DNA of 64,000 nt from positions 1,736,001 through 1,800,000 of the forward strand of contig JACDTU010000003.1 in the NCBI GenBank assembly GCA_022376465.1, in the 5' to 3' direction. The stretch's first letter is position 1, and every line of letters begins with the position of its first letter. The notes under the pieces are model-generated. The model did not search any database, was not told the DNA's origin, and saw only the letters and a program-made list of their open reading frames with translations. This stretch comes from Cubamyces lactineus. Its lineage: Eukaryota; Basidiomycota; Agaricomycetes; Polyporales; Polyporaceae. Both the position numbers and the translations under genes were made by a program. This document shows positions 23,648 to 34,876 of this stretch, in pieces.

Positions 23648-24938
23648 TTACGCAGACACGACAGCTGCCCAGAAGACGCTCCACAGCAGGACAACCACAC
23701 CCGCTACGACATTGGTGATAGCATTCAGCACAGCGTTCACCAGCCAGAGGATCGTCCTCGGCAACAACAGCAGGGGGACGACGACACACCGCCATGTGCA
23801 GTATGCGGCTATCCCCGCGCCGAGAGCGGTCAGTAGCCCCTCCTTGATTTGTTCTGCGATGATCGTCTTCAGGGCCTCCCTCTCCTGCACGAGCTGCTCT
23901 TGCACGAACGGGCGCAGTTCTGCCATCAGCATACGGACGAGCTCGGTATCGTCCTGGGCGCGTCGTTCAGCAAGTTCGGCTTGTTGCGACCGACGTTCTG
24001 GTCGAGGCCCTAGTTCGGGTTCTGACTGAGGTCTTGGCCCATCATCGGGCGTCCCACCAGAACCCCTCGAACCGCCTCCAGCAGTAGACGAAGCCGCGCG
24101 CGCCTGGCTGGTCTCTGCGTCCCGACTCCGAGCCAACGCCTCCATCAGCACCCTCATCACAATATCCTCCAGGACCTCGTCGGGCGGCATCTCGTCCCAC
24201 GTCAGAAAGTATGGTGCTAGTGCCCGGCTGTTCAAGCCCGCCGCGAACGCCGGAAGGTCCTGCAGATCGACGTCGACGAACTGCCTGGTCGTGCGCACCG
24301 GCTCGCGCGCGCGGAAACCGACGAGGGCGCCCCGCCACGGCTTGTGGGGCTGGCCGTCGTCGGTGATTCCTAGCGCGGCGCGGTTGAGCGGTCGGGGCCC
24401 AGAGGGAGAGTGTCCCTGGATCGACGCGTCGAAAGCGAGGTAGAGCCGCGTGGGCGGTGCGCCAATATTGTTGGACTGGGGGAAGGCGATGGGCCCTATG
24501 GGGATTGCGGTGACGGTGGACGTGTCGAGGAGCGTCGTGCCGATCCGGATTTTGTGCCTCTCTTCGCCTTGGTTTATGCTGTCGTCGGTGTAAACTTCGC
24601 ATTCCGTCTCGACAACCCTAGGGGCATCTTCGTCGGGCGGGAATAGGAGGACCTTGAGCATCCGCGTTCGAACCCCAGGTGGTCGCGTTGTTCGGGCCTC
24701 GGGAGAGGGGGAATCGGTGGACGGCCCCCCATAACACTCCGTGTCATGGCGGATCTTGTCCTAGACAATTTCCTATTTAGTCCTGTGCCATTATAGCTGC
24801 GATCCTGGTCGAAGAAATCGGGATTGAACCACTCACCCGGAGCTGGTGCGCTTTCTTGCAGTAACACGCCATTTCGCACCGAGCGCAACGCATGCCCTCA
24901 TGCCCGACGGACAGACACGGAGGATAGGCGCATTTCAT
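23648..24938 (-). CDS. MYND-like zinc-finger membrane protein (paralogue B)
   Basis: Two exons (minus): 24938-24837 and 24760-23648; 404 aa. The finger (residues 3-44) starts C-x4-C, has CARC, CYC, AHQLR and then RHDTEC; the intron lies right after HQLR. One copy of the family domain follows (about residues 66-230): LKVLLFPPDEDAPRVVE, PIGP, RLYLAFD, LVGFRAREP, TRQFVDVDLQDLP and LNSRALAPYFLTW. Then comes a Ser/Gly/Pro-rich linker and a charged, coiled-coil-like segment (QQAELAERRAQDDTELVRML). The tail ends in two or three hydrophobic segments (LGAGIAAYCTWRCVVVPLLL, VAGVVVLLWSVFWAAVVSA), so it is probably tail-anchored. Convergent with the permease (110 bp). Function unknown. Confidence 0.82.
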
Positions 24939-26085
24939 CTCGCACTGACAGCTGCAAGTCGCGGATGGATGTGGGCGCGTGAATAGAGTATGATAGGTAG
25001 CGTATTGCTACGGCTCCACCAGTACGACTGGCCCACCTTTAAGGCATCTGGACTCATGACCTGCGCATTGCGTATGTCCAGAAAATGCATATGGGCGACT
25101 CGTGGCATTGCTGAGAGGAAGCAGCGCGGCGAGGCAAGGGTTCTGTGATCCTTAACCCTGCACGCACACACGCTGAGTCGTTGGTTAGTGCCAGAGCGGT
25201 CCAAATAGAGACCATGATCCATCGGCAGACTCACAAGATTCTTCGCTTCTCTACGTCTATGGCACCTCATCACAACGTGTCAATGGTACCCGTCCAGCCT
25301 ACAAGTGCCTGTGGCCTATTGCGAACGTTGAGGGGTAGGCGAGACCTTCCTTTGTGCTCTGACATGTGCTCGTTGTATGCTGAGAGTGGTGGTGATCAGA
25401 CCCCAAGGAAGCTGCGGATAGCTATATTACCGCAGCTGCAGCGCGCTATTATGCGGTCAGCGTCCCTGCGGTAATAGCGCAAAGTCGAGACAGAGCCCAC
25501 AGGCAGCAACCCTCGACTCCATGGTCGAGCCCTTGGATCCATGAAGGTCGGCGCACTACCTGAGAAGTGTTCGAGGTTCTGGACGGAATACTCGGGGTGC
25601 GTCGACGCTTTCCTGCAACTGCTCAGTTCTGAGCTGCCTGCTACTTCGCACAGCGTTCTAGAGCTAGACCATGTATATGTCGCGCTCCGATTAGCGTCAA
25701 GCTTCAACCAGCCTAACCGCCGCCCGCTGTAGTATAGTCCGTTTATTCCGACACAGTGGGCATAATCGGACGAGCAAGTATCGTACCTTTTTTACACGCA
25801 ACAGAGTGGAATCGTGACACGACATATCACATGTAGCATCCAGGATCAAGGCCACACATGTCCACTGTTACGAAACAAGGATGAGTACCACCGCAAGTTT
25901 CTCGACCGCGTACTACACTCACATCCGAATGCATGAACTTGAGAAAGCAGAGCTATCCCGCATCGATGCTTTGTCCTGAGTCGTCGAAAGTGGCAGCAAC
26001 GCTGCAGCTCAGTGGCCGTAGATGACACGGCAAGATGTTGGCTATAGTGTGTCATTGTCAATGTCAAGACGCGACGCCGGAAGTT
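24939..26085. other. Gene-free stretch upstream of paralogue B
   Basis: About 1.1 kb with no coding sequence I recognise. It holds a small inverted repeat (TATTACCGCAG at 25425-25435 against CTGCGGTAATA at 25466-25476). The right edge is the target duplication of the foldback element. Confidence 0.45.
26076..26085 (+). repeat. Target-site duplication, left copy
   Basis: GCCGGAAGTT, identical and in the same orientation as 26622-26631 on the far side of the foldback element. Confidence 0.75.
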
Positions 26086-26621
26086 ATTGAGGTTGATTAC
26101 CCAGCGGATTTGCTCGGGTTTTGACGCTCAGTTCAGATCCCGCCGTAGCGCATCACTCCCTCGCGCCACCTCGGACGAGCACTTGTATCGGGCCCCCTCG
26201 CGCCTGGTCTCCTACTCGTCGCGTACACCTATCACTCCCCGCGCGTCGTCGTGCGCGTGCGCTTCTTTATATCTATCGATTTGGAATATATGTCCTGTGT
26301 GCATACGCACAGCACCGCGCGATTGGGAGCTTCATATTAGAGAGTAAGCGCTCGACAGTGCGAACCCTATGTAATGGTCAAAGGGCTAAGTGCAGTATAA
26401 TATCACCATCTCGGACGCTGATTTGAACGGGTCTTATGCAGATAAGTACCTGCGCAACGACGCGCGAATAGTGAGGGGTGTACGTGACGAGTAGGAGACC
26501 AGGCGCGAGGGGGCCCGATACAAGTGCTCGTCCGAGGTGGCGCGAGGGAGTGATGCGCTACGGCGGGATCTGAACTGAGCGTCAAAACCCGAGCAAATCC
26601 GCTGGGTAATCAACCTCAAGT
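26086..26621. mobile_element. Foldback MITE with about 165-bp terminal inverted repeats (MULE-like)
   Basis: The left arm (26087 to about 26250) and right arm (about 26457-26619) are near-identical inverted copies beginning TTGAGGTTGATTACCCAG. They differ at only a few positions and enclose about 205 bp of non-coding DNA. The 10-bp sequence GCCGGAAGTT directly abuts both ends (26076-26085 and 26622-26631), as expected for a target-site duplication. Long inverted repeats, no transposase, and a 9-10-bp duplication are the features of non-autonomous Mutator-type (MULE) elements. The family assignment is inferred from duplication length. Confidence 0.8.
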
Positions 26622-26631
26622 GCCGGAAGTT
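26622..26631 (+). repeat. Target-site duplication, right copy
   Basis: GCCGGAAGTT, matching 26076-26085; it is followed by CGAACTTCGG, not shared with the left flank. Confidence 0.75.
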
Positions 26632-26814
26632 CGAACTTCGGAAGAATCGGAACGCACATAAATTAGGACAATAGTAGGACAGCCAACATGATGCATGAAC
26701 CCTAACCCCGGGTGCAGCCACCGATATTCAACACTTATTCAAGTCAATATAACTAGTGCCATCCACTGGCAAACGATGTATAGTAATAGTCACTGTGTAC
26801 CATACACAGCAGAA

Positions 26815-28007
26815 CTACGACAGACGTGCCATGTACAATGACAGTAGAGATACCGCGCTCCAGACAAACTGACCACCTCTCACAAACGCGCTCAGCAACG
26901 CCCCCACAGTCGCATCGACGGCCGAGGAGAGCATCGCGCAAAATGCGAAGATAGGAAAAACTACGCAAGCCCCCGCAGCGCACACACCAGCCGCGACGGC
27001 AAGGGCGGTCAACGTAGTGCGTAGCGACTCTTCTGCCACGATGGCTCTGATAGCTGCGTTCTGCTGCTCGAAGTCTACTTGCAAGGGTCGGATGTGAACG
27101 CGATTGATGAGGCTGGCGGATACGTCGTGGTTATCCAGCGATTCGGTTTGTACCTGCACGGAACGATACGACTGCTGTGTACAAGTAGGCGGATCGGCGG
27201 ATGACATTGACCCTGCGCGAGTCGTTTCCTTGAACATAGCTCGAAGTATGTTGGAAGTGGAGGATGGCCACTTCATATAACGCCAAGTGATGACGAAGTC
27301 GGGATATTCTCTCGCCCGCAAGAACGCAGAATACGCAGGGATGTCATCCGGCGACACGTCCATGTACTGCGTCCAATCTCGTGTAGGTTCTCGGGCCCGA
27401 TAACCGATCAGGGTGCCCCCAAGGGGCAACGGATAGTCGTTGACGCCACCCATCAACTGAGCTACTGCGCGATTGCGCGGTGCGCCGTTGGTAGTAGTGC
27501 CCTCTAGCCCTGCGAGGTATAATCTGGTAGGAGGCTCTGATCGTTGGATATGCCCGACGGGTAGGTGGAAGCTACGCGCGCCGCTCGGTGCTTGGAGAAG
27601 CGCTCCGAAGTCGATCTGATGAGCTTTCTTGTTTGGGTCATCATCATCGTCTTCAACTCGACACTCCGTTTGTATGATTCGAGGCGAGTCTTCGTCCACC
27701 GGGAAAAGCAAGACGCTGAGCATCTTCCTATTGCCGAGCGTTGACGAAGACGAAGACGATGGAGACGAACAAGGCGAAGATGAAGACGAAGGTGGGGGGA
27801 TCGAGCGACATTCATCGCGATGGCGAGTGAAGTCCTATGTTCTCGAAGTCAGCCTCCTGTATGTAAATGATGCTGAAGACGATAAGTCGTAGCACGTACC
27901 CTGAGTTGATGCTCGCTGCTACAATAATACGCTTGTCCGCAGACCGCGCATCGGATGTCCGCCAAGGCATCGGATAAGCAAGCTGGGAAAGCACAAAAAT
28001 CCGTCAT
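26815..28007 (-). CDS. MYND-like zinc-finger membrane protein (paralogue C)
   Basis: Two exons (minus): 28007-27900 and 27834-26815; 375 aa. The finger has CAFPAC, CAVC, YYC, SEHQLR and RHRDEC, with the intron again immediately after HQLR. A Ser-rich linker (residues 49-70) leads into one family domain: MLSVLLFPVDEDSPR, HLPVGHI, RLYLAG, LIGYRAREP, WTQYMDVSPDDIPAY, and REYPDFVITW. The C-terminus has a hydrophobic block of about 80 aa (LTALAVAAGVCAAGACVVFP, then AVDATVGALLSAF, FVWSAVSLLSLYMA), predicting membrane anchoring. The gene lies next to the foldback element and shares orientation with paralogues B and D. Confidence 0.82.
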
Positions 28008-28454
28008 GAGGTGTGGACTATGAGGGGGGTCAGCTGGATAACGGTCGTTGGATGCAGCATTTCCACTCGGTTGTGGGTGATTATATCTGTACAGGAGACT
28101 GGCCCGCATGTGAAAAGAGCACGCACTGTACGAGCGGTGTCGGCGTGTCGGACTCAAAGTTCAAGCCAGTCTGCAGGCAGACACGTTGGCGAGTCCTGTC
28201 CACTCTTCACATCTGAGTAAGCATACAGAAGGCTAAAGAAAGGTTCCAGATACTGCATGGCGCCGTGTATCCTCGCGTCCAAAGTGTGCTATGATGTCCG
28301 AAACAAGACAGGCAGCCTGGACCACAACTAGAGAGGAGTTGGATTGGATCATCAATACTCCGGAATACAATTCGTTGCAATCGCCAGGACAGGCAAGGAT
28401 AATGTGGTGCATGATCAGCATGGCTACCGCAGCATCGACCTCCTTCGCCAGCGT
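28008..28454. other. Short region between paralogues C and D, with in-frame extension of D
   Basis: About 450 bp. On the minus strand the frame of paralogue D stays open for about 73 codons after its stop codon (down to 28233). That stretch includes a hydrophobic run (SSLVVVQAACLVSDIIAHFG). The remainder is the putative promoter of paralogue C. Confidence 0.45.
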
Positions 28455-29229
28455 TCAGCCCCGGGGAATACGACGGACCGCAGTGAAAAAGGAGGCATAC
28501 GACTGACACAACCGGAGTATAGGGACATCTGGAATTGTCGAGGCCCGCGTTGTGCCGAATTGCTTGAGGTGCGTGACAAGAATCGGGATGTCTTCCTGAT
28601 TGACTTTGAGATACTGCATGAACTTCGCGGTAGGTTCCCGGCAGCGAAAGCCGACGACGTCTCCGGTCCAGGTAGAGCTATCGCACCCCTCGGTGAGCCG
28701 ACGAATGCACATATTCGTCGGTCCACCATGGGGAAAATTGCCCCTCGCCAGGTATAGCCTAGTAGTATGGCGCGATGCCGAACGACGCGTCGATCCGACC
28801 GCGTGGCAGACGATCGTACTCGCATTGAGGAGGGTTTGAAAGTCCACAAAATCTTCCTTGAGCCCGTCGTGGACTGGGCTCATCCAGGCGTAGCAATCCA
28901 CGACGATCACCATTGGGGGAAGACCATTCGCGGGAAACAGCACCATTTCCACCTTGCGTTCCTCGCAATGTAGATTCCGCGGTGAGTTAACGACCGTCTG
29001 CTCTCGCGGCGGGTTGGTGCAATTTGTTTTATGCCGCATGATATCCTACTGCAGGTTCAGCGTGCTTGGGGAACATAGGAGGTCGCACACCTACCGCGAT
29101 TTGGTGATCACGACTACAGTAGTAGGTGGCCCTACATCGGGAACATACTATATTGATGTCGCGAGCGCGCGCACGGCATCCTGGCTTCGCGCAGTATAGA
29201 ATTGGGATTGGAGCGCGAGACGAGTTCAT
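28455..29229 (-). CDS. MYND-like zinc-finger protein, short (paralogue D)
   Basis: Two exons (minus): 29229-29095 and 29045-28455; 241 aa. The finger reads YCAKPGC, CSRC, YYCSRDHQIA, then RHKTNC; the intron sits at the conserved place after HQIA. One diverged family domain follows: VEMVLFPANGLPP, DFQTLLNAST, RLYLARGN, VVGFRCREP, FMQYLKVNQEDIP. It stops about 35 residues after the domain, without the hydrophobic tail of B and C. The same frame continues open beyond the TGA, so this copy may be truncated by a recent stop. Start chosen at the only in-frame ATG before the finger. Function unknown. Confidence 0.72.
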
Positions 29230-29737
29230 CAATGTTGTTGGAGGTGTGAGGGGACAGTGTCAATGCCACAGGCCGCATGCAGGAGCCACCGTTATAACCA
29301 GCGGAACACAGGGGTTATCCATTCCCATGGTCCTTCGGTCACCCTGTGATTATCCATCGAGCAGCCTCGCCATACAGCAACGCATATGACGCCACCCAAG
29401 TTAGCCAGTAGTATGTATCTTGTGTCGCATTCATTTCAGTCGCGCGTACGGTGAACACCATTGCATTCCAATATGTAGGACGAGCAACAGACTCGGGGGC
29501 TGCCACAGGCGACGCGTAGCAAGACAAGAAAGAGAAAGAAAGAGACGCATTAGGTTCCAGATGTAGCGATATTCAGCCAAGATCTATGTCGTCGACCAGT
29601 TCTGCTGCCAGAGAAATATGGACCACAGGTGGTGGTCGCGACGAAGCCGGAAGGTGGAGAAGCGCTCAGCGTGCGCGGTCATGCTCAGCGCTCAGCCGGA
29701 CTCATTGCCGCCCAGCCACTGCTCACCTCCTACCAAC
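29230..29737. other. Divergent promoter region, paralogue D and EMC3
   Basis: About 510 bp between two divergent start codons. No open frame with a recognisable domain, no clear repeat. An A/G-rich run (AAGAAAGAGAAAGAAAGAG) lies at about 29524-29542. Confidence 0.45.
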
Positions 29738-30946
29738 ATGTCGAGCTCTACGTATGTCTCCAGTCAACTCGCTGAAGTCCCCAGCATGCTATCAGATCAC
29801 GCTAAAATGTGTCAACTTACAGAGTGTCTCTGTACCTCGACCCCCAAATACGGGATTGGGTCCTGTTCCCAATCACCGTGGTCATGGTGCGTCCTCTCCA
29901 GTCACGAACCCAATCCTAGGACTCAAACGCGTGTCGGGTTTTGTAGATCCTAGTGGGCATACTCCGGCACTATGTCGTTTTATTGCTGCAGTCTCCACCG
30001 AAGAAACTTCCCCGCAACGCGATACGGGAACAGTACGTCCCTCGCCAGCCCTCGCTAGACACATTCACGTAGCGGTGCCTGCTTGCTCCCCTTGGATCAG
30101 ACGCGCCCTTGTACGATCCCAAATCCTGCGCGCGACGTCCGCAAACTCCCCTCTACCGCCCACATACTATAAGGCGATTTCCCAATACCTCTCTCAAGCG
30201 TTTGTGGATGGCACCTACCTCAAGGATGGCCCGCCCAAGGCAGACGCCCCGGCGAGCGCACCGCCCAACCCACTTACAGATCCTAATGCCATGGAAGGCA
30301 TGATGGCCGGGATGAAGACACAGATGGTCATGATGGTCCCGCAGATGGTCATCATGGGATGGATCAACTTCTTCTTCCAGGGCTTCGTCCTGAGTGAGTC
30401 CCACCTTCCCCGTACTCTGATCGCGCGAGCATCTATCCCCGAAGACGACACCTCTCATGCTGACCCATCGAACGTTCTCCATGTGATCCCGTCCGGCGCG
30501 TCTAGTCAAGCTTCCCTTCCCGCTCACACTTGGATTCAAGAGCATGCTCCAGCGCGGAGTCGAGACACCTGACATGGACGTCCGCTGGGTCTCGTCTCTG
30601 TCGTGGTACTTCCTGAACTTCTTCGGTCTGAACGGCTTATACCGGCTCATTCTCGGCGGCGAGAACTGTGCGTCTGTCTCCCCTTTCGTATCGCTATGAC
30701 CGCAGCCGCTGAAAGGCTGTCCCGCTTCTCTCATTCTATACCTTTCCAGCGGCCGATTCTTCGCGGGACATGACAACGCCGTTCGCCGCCGCCGCTGTCG
30801 CGATGCCTCAACCGGGCCAGGCACAAGATTACAACAAATTGTTCAAAGCCGAGCGCGATAACCTCGAGTTTTCCGAAGGCTTGCATTCCTGGGTGGCTAA
30901 AGATGTTGACACGAGGATCCTCCAGAAGTATGGGCGGTTATCCTGA
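29738..30946 (+). CDS. EMC3: ER membrane protein complex subunit 3
   Basis: Six exons: 29738-29751, 29823-29886, 29947-30032, 30101-30393, 30506-30667 and 30750-30946; 271 aa, close to family size. Hallmarks are [17 protein letters not shown] and the first TM helix ([14 protein letters not shown]), then [13 protein letters not shown]. Next come the Met-rich second TM ([21 protein letters not shown]), [20 protein letters not shown] and [27 protein letters not shown]3 is the Oxa1/YidC-like insertase subunit of the EMC, which places tail-anchored and multipass proteins in the ER. The cytosolic C-terminus ([19 protein letters not shown]) is conserved. The coding part of the first exon is only 14 nt. 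Confidence 0.93.
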
Positions 30947-31224
30947 GATTGCTAACCGATTCCAGGACCGACTCCGCGATTATTATCCATAATGATAAAC
31001 TTCATAAACATACATTTGCTGTCTACAACACGGGGGGATACATCATTACAGTTCGTACAGCTCCGAGCCAGAGTCCCTCCAAGTACCGATGACGAGGCGT
31101 GAGTGGTATGCGGTCTGAAGGGGTCCACCTAATCGGGGCGATGAGCAAGAAGTGCTCACTTAGGTGCTCGCGCGAATCATCGACCTGCCTCAAACTCATG
31201 GAAACCGCGACACAACCCGGCGTT

Positions 31225-32098
31225 CTATACGAGGCCGTCGTATAGTGACAATGCCTATATAACTGGATCAGCCCCTGCGCACTAGCTTGACGCCCAGCGT
31301 GCTCACCTGTACGATCGTCGGATCCTGCTTGCTGCCCTCCACGAATTCATCGTATGTCAACCTCGCATCCTTGTCCTTGTCCATGTTGCGGAAGATTTTA
31401 TCGACACGCTAGAAGCCAGCTGGAGGTTGATCGACGGCATGTGCGCATATCATGGATACGCACCTTCTCTGGCGTGTCCTCATCCACCGGTAGCTTCACC
31501 ATCTGCCCTGTCATCTTGTAGATCGACTGCACGATCTGCAGCATCTCCTGGTATGTGATGAACCCATCTCCGTCTATGTCGTACAACTGGAACGCCCCTG
31601 GTACGCCACGGCGTCAAACGAAGCGGACTTGCAGTGCGGCGTCCAGGACGTACATTTCAACTTCTCGTCTAACCTGCCGCGGCTCGTGACACTGAGTGCA
31701 CAGATGAACTCCTTGAAGTCGATGGTGCCATTCTTGTTTTCGTCGAAGACATTGAATACGTAGTCGGCGAATTCTCCGGGATCACCGAAGGGGAAGAACT
31801 GCTTGTATATTCGGCTGAACTCCGCCTTGTCGAGCTGTCCCGAGGGGCAGTCCTTCAAAAAGCCTTTATACCTGTGGACAATAGGACGGGCGGAGAGAAA
31901 GGAACGCTGTGAGACACCCGGAATGCGTAGGCTGATCGGCGAGCGTGACGTACCACTGCTGTAGTTCTCGCTTATCGACTGGAGGACAAACGGCTCGTGA
32001 GTGGATCACGGCTTGAGGGAGGAGACACACGCACAGTAGGTGTGTTTCTGGAGATCGGCGAGCTGCTCCGGGGAAAGTTTGCTTTGGGATTTGCCCAT
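31225..32098 (-). CDS. NCS1: Neuronal calcium sensor 1 / frequenin
   Basis: Six exons (minus): 32098-32035, 31978-31954, 31871-31654, 31597-31464, 31408-31307 and 31254-31225; 190 aa, exactly the NCS-1 length. It begins MGKSQSK, an N-myristoylation site. EF1 ([11 protein letters not shown]) is degenerate, as is normal for NCS proteins. EF2 ([13 protein letters not shown]) and EF3 ([13 protein letters not shown]) are canonical. EF4 ([13 protein letters not shown]) has Ala in place of the usual Gly at loop position 6. Yeast Frq1 activates the PI4-kinase Pik1 at the Golgi; fungal NCS-1 also affects growth and calcium tolerance. The last exon adds only ALSLYDGLV. Confidence 0.94.
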
Positions 32099-32851
32099 GG
32101 CGGGAGAGAGGAGGATTGAGAGGAAGGAGGCGGTGGAAAGTTGGATTCTGAGCGGAAGTCGGCTCGGCCTAGATCATCTGTGCCAGTATTCGTATCTGGC
32201 GCCTATTCAGTACCCGCCCAATACAAGCAACCGCCAAGGCTAACCACCGCGTCATACCTCCCCGATAAGTCCAAAAACGGCTATTCGCCCCATATTCCAT
32301 GTGCTTCTGCTCCTCGACATTGTCCGCCCAGAACAAGCACGACCAGACACAGCACAAACGCCGTCGCTTTACACACTCAGCGACTCGCCTCGCATGACCC
32401 GAGCTGCCCTTGCACGATGTGCAGCATACGTAGGATATGAATTTGTGCGATAAGTGGAAATGTAAGGGGGCGCTGATGATGCAGTCGGGACGGATAGCAC
32501 GCTGGTGCCTCGAGGCAGGGAGGGGAGAGAAAGGAAGCAGCGTGAGCTGAAAGCTGCGTAGAACCGCCATCGCGAGTCTGAAGCAGTCTTGCAACTTGTC
32601 AGTCCGACCGTCCTCGAGCCCTTCCCCCCTTGGTTTATCACCAGAACTTACATGACTCGCCTAAATGGACTTGATCAGCTACGTGAACAGGAACCGCATG
32701 CATTTGCCTTCTTCCTCCTCCAGCTTCTCAGTACAAATACCACTATACCCCTTTTCTAGCTCTCTCTCCGCCGTCCTGTCTGCATCCTCGCCCTCCCTCC
32801 TCGCTTCCCTCTAGCCCCCGCCAATCCTCACTAAGCTCCCCTTCGCCTCCA
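32099..32851. other. Divergent promoter region, NCS1 and Cys-rich gene
   Basis: About 750 bp between two divergent start codons. The right half has long C/T-rich tracts (for example 32750-32850) characteristic of fungal promoters and 5' leaders. No coding sequence recognised. Confidence 0.5.
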
Positions 32852-34400
32852 ATGTGCTACGCAGTCGGCTCTATCCAGCAGGCCACCAGCACATGCCCCA
32901 TGTGCAAGGTATTCAAGCCTAGCGCCTCCAGGTATGCTCCATCCTCTCTCCATTTCATTCCTGGCGCCCACATCTCGCCATCTAGATGTCCACACGTCAT
33001 GGCGACCTGCTCAAACACCGCAAACCACCCCCGCCATGAAGTGATGTACCTCAAGAACGCTGAGGGTTAGTCTCGCCACCCCCACTCCGTACGCCCGTTA
33101 TCGCCGTCTCCTAACCCAGATCGCCCTACAGTACAGACCTTCAATGGCTGCGGCTTCTGCAAGGTAAGGTGTTCGTGCAATTCGAATCCTTGATCGTAAC
33201 TGAAGTGTTTCATCTAAGTGGGCGAAGACCAATCCGCCACCTCGTCTAGCGGGGTATCAGAACCCGGGCTGGCCAGGCTGCTGCCGCCCACCCGCGCCTG
33301 GCGAGTACAAGTTGATTGGAGCTGCCGACTGGCCCACCGTCAGTCTTGTGCACCATATCCCCATCCCGCCTGAGATCAAGACCATTCTCGACGGCATCAC
33401 CTCGCCCAGAGGCACGTCCCCTCTCGCTAGTCCCACTGGGACGGTGCGCAGTGCCGCCACCCAGGCTCCTGCTCCAGCTATGTCGAGACGGTCCAGCTAT
33501 AACGTTTCCAGCCCGACGCGCAGCGAAGCGGTAACCGCGAAGGTCGTCCCCGCAACGATCTCGACGAAGGCCCGATCGGGAGGGAGCCCGCAGCAGGTGG
33601 CCGCGTCGTTGTCGGGCAACGCTCGTGGTGCTACTGGGGATGTACCGATGGCGTCACTTTCCAAGGCCTCTGCGGTAGAACCGCATCAGAGCAGCCGCCG
33701 TTCCGCCATGGACGTCTTCGCGGAGAAGCGTCCCGACCCATCCAACATGACGCACTCCCCGGGCCGTAAGCACGCTGAACTCAGTGGCTCAGTGGCTCGC
33801 CGTAGTTCTGAGCGTCGCCCCTCCATAACTGCCGCGGCGCCGTCCGCACCGGCGGGCAAGGTCACAGTGGACGCCACACCTCAGCGTCGGCGCACTGCAC
33901 CTTCGACCCCCAATGCCTCTTCTACCAGCCTTCCGCAGGCTAACCGCCCCGTGGAACGCCCGGCGGAACGCATAACGGATCGGGCTCCCGTCGATCCCGT
34001 TCCTTCCAAGCGGGGTAGCCCGCTAGAAGAGGCAGTCGAGAGGATGAGCCTTTCCAGCGCCTCCAGCAGCAGCAGCGGCAGCGGCAGCTCTGAGACCACT
34101 CTGGACGGTGGATTCACCGACTACCTCTCTGATGAGTCCGAGGCAGAGCTTCAGAGGCAGGCGGAGGCCAAGGCGGCCATACTCGCCCAGAACCAGCTCG
34201 AGGAGCTGGAGTTTAAGGCGGCGCGTCAGCAACTCGCTCATGTCGACCTTCGTCCGCCCAAGTCGTGGCGCGGCGACGTCCACAGCGCTACCCCGCGCTC
34301 GCAAGTTCAGTCCTCTCGCAACACATCGACCTACGGACAATCGTTCACTGCTGCTCCGGCGTACGCCGCCAGCGCGGCATCCACTCCTTCTCGAGGCTAG
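32852..34400 (+). CDS. Conserved hypothetical protein: Cys-rich N-terminus, long disordered tail
   Basis: Four exons: 32852-32931, 32986-33065, 33120-33163 and 33219-34400; 461 aa. The first 90 residues have paired cysteines (CPMC, CPH..TC, CGFCKWAK and GCCRPP) with interspersed His, which suggests zinc binding; I do not recognise the fold. The remaining 350 residues are Ser/Pro/Ala-rich, low complexity (SSASSSSSGSGSSE) and carry a short helical EAELQRQAEAKAAILAQNQL segment, so they are probably disordered. No TM segment or signal peptide. All three introns fall in the Cys-rich part. No function can be assigned. Confidence 0.75.
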
Positions 34401-34876
34401 GTCAGGGAAGGGATCTCTCACAACATATGGGTACGGGGGGAAGATTTGTACGAGTTGAAGCTGAAAGTTGGGACACTGGTTTCGCGCACCGACATAACAT
34501 CATGCTCCAGAGTTCGTATGCATCTAACACTGCTGTATTTCTCGTGTTTCCTTAGGCGCCACTGTAGCAGAGCTTCGTCCGTATGTATGGCTTACTTAAC
34601 TCTCAAGGGTCTGTAGTGTCGCTACTCATGTTTCTCCGGAATACACATCCTATCGTTGGCATCGCGTTCGTCCGCCTTGTGACGCCATGTTGAGCTATTC
34701 CTAGTGATTACCTGGTAGGTCTAGTCGACTCGCGAAGCCCGCGAGGAGGAGCACGGAGGGAGCCGATTCAGTACTATACTGCAGTCGCGCACGTGACATC
34801 TATAACGCGATAGCAGCAGCGTGCGCGCCGTGCTGCTGCCTGCGAGCTCCCTCTCTGTCTTCGTACCACCAGCTGA
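34401..34876. other. Intergenic region; nothing recognised
   Basis: About 475 bp between two genes on the same strand; expected to hold the 3' end of the Cys-rich gene and the promoter of the PROPPIN gene. Confidence 0.5.

Noticed and set aside
23094..23795. 233-codon minus frame across the permease end
   Set aside because: Antisense shadow of the permease's last two exons; no domain.
24761..24836. tRNA-like B-box (GGTTCAATCCCG on the minus strand)
   Set aside because: It lies inside a 76-nt intron with clear splice sites; no matching acceptor or anticodon stem can be folded by eye.
33881..34421. Minus frames opposite the Cys-rich gene
   Set aside because: Antisense of a Ser/Pro/Ala-rich coding exon; no splice signals or motifs.
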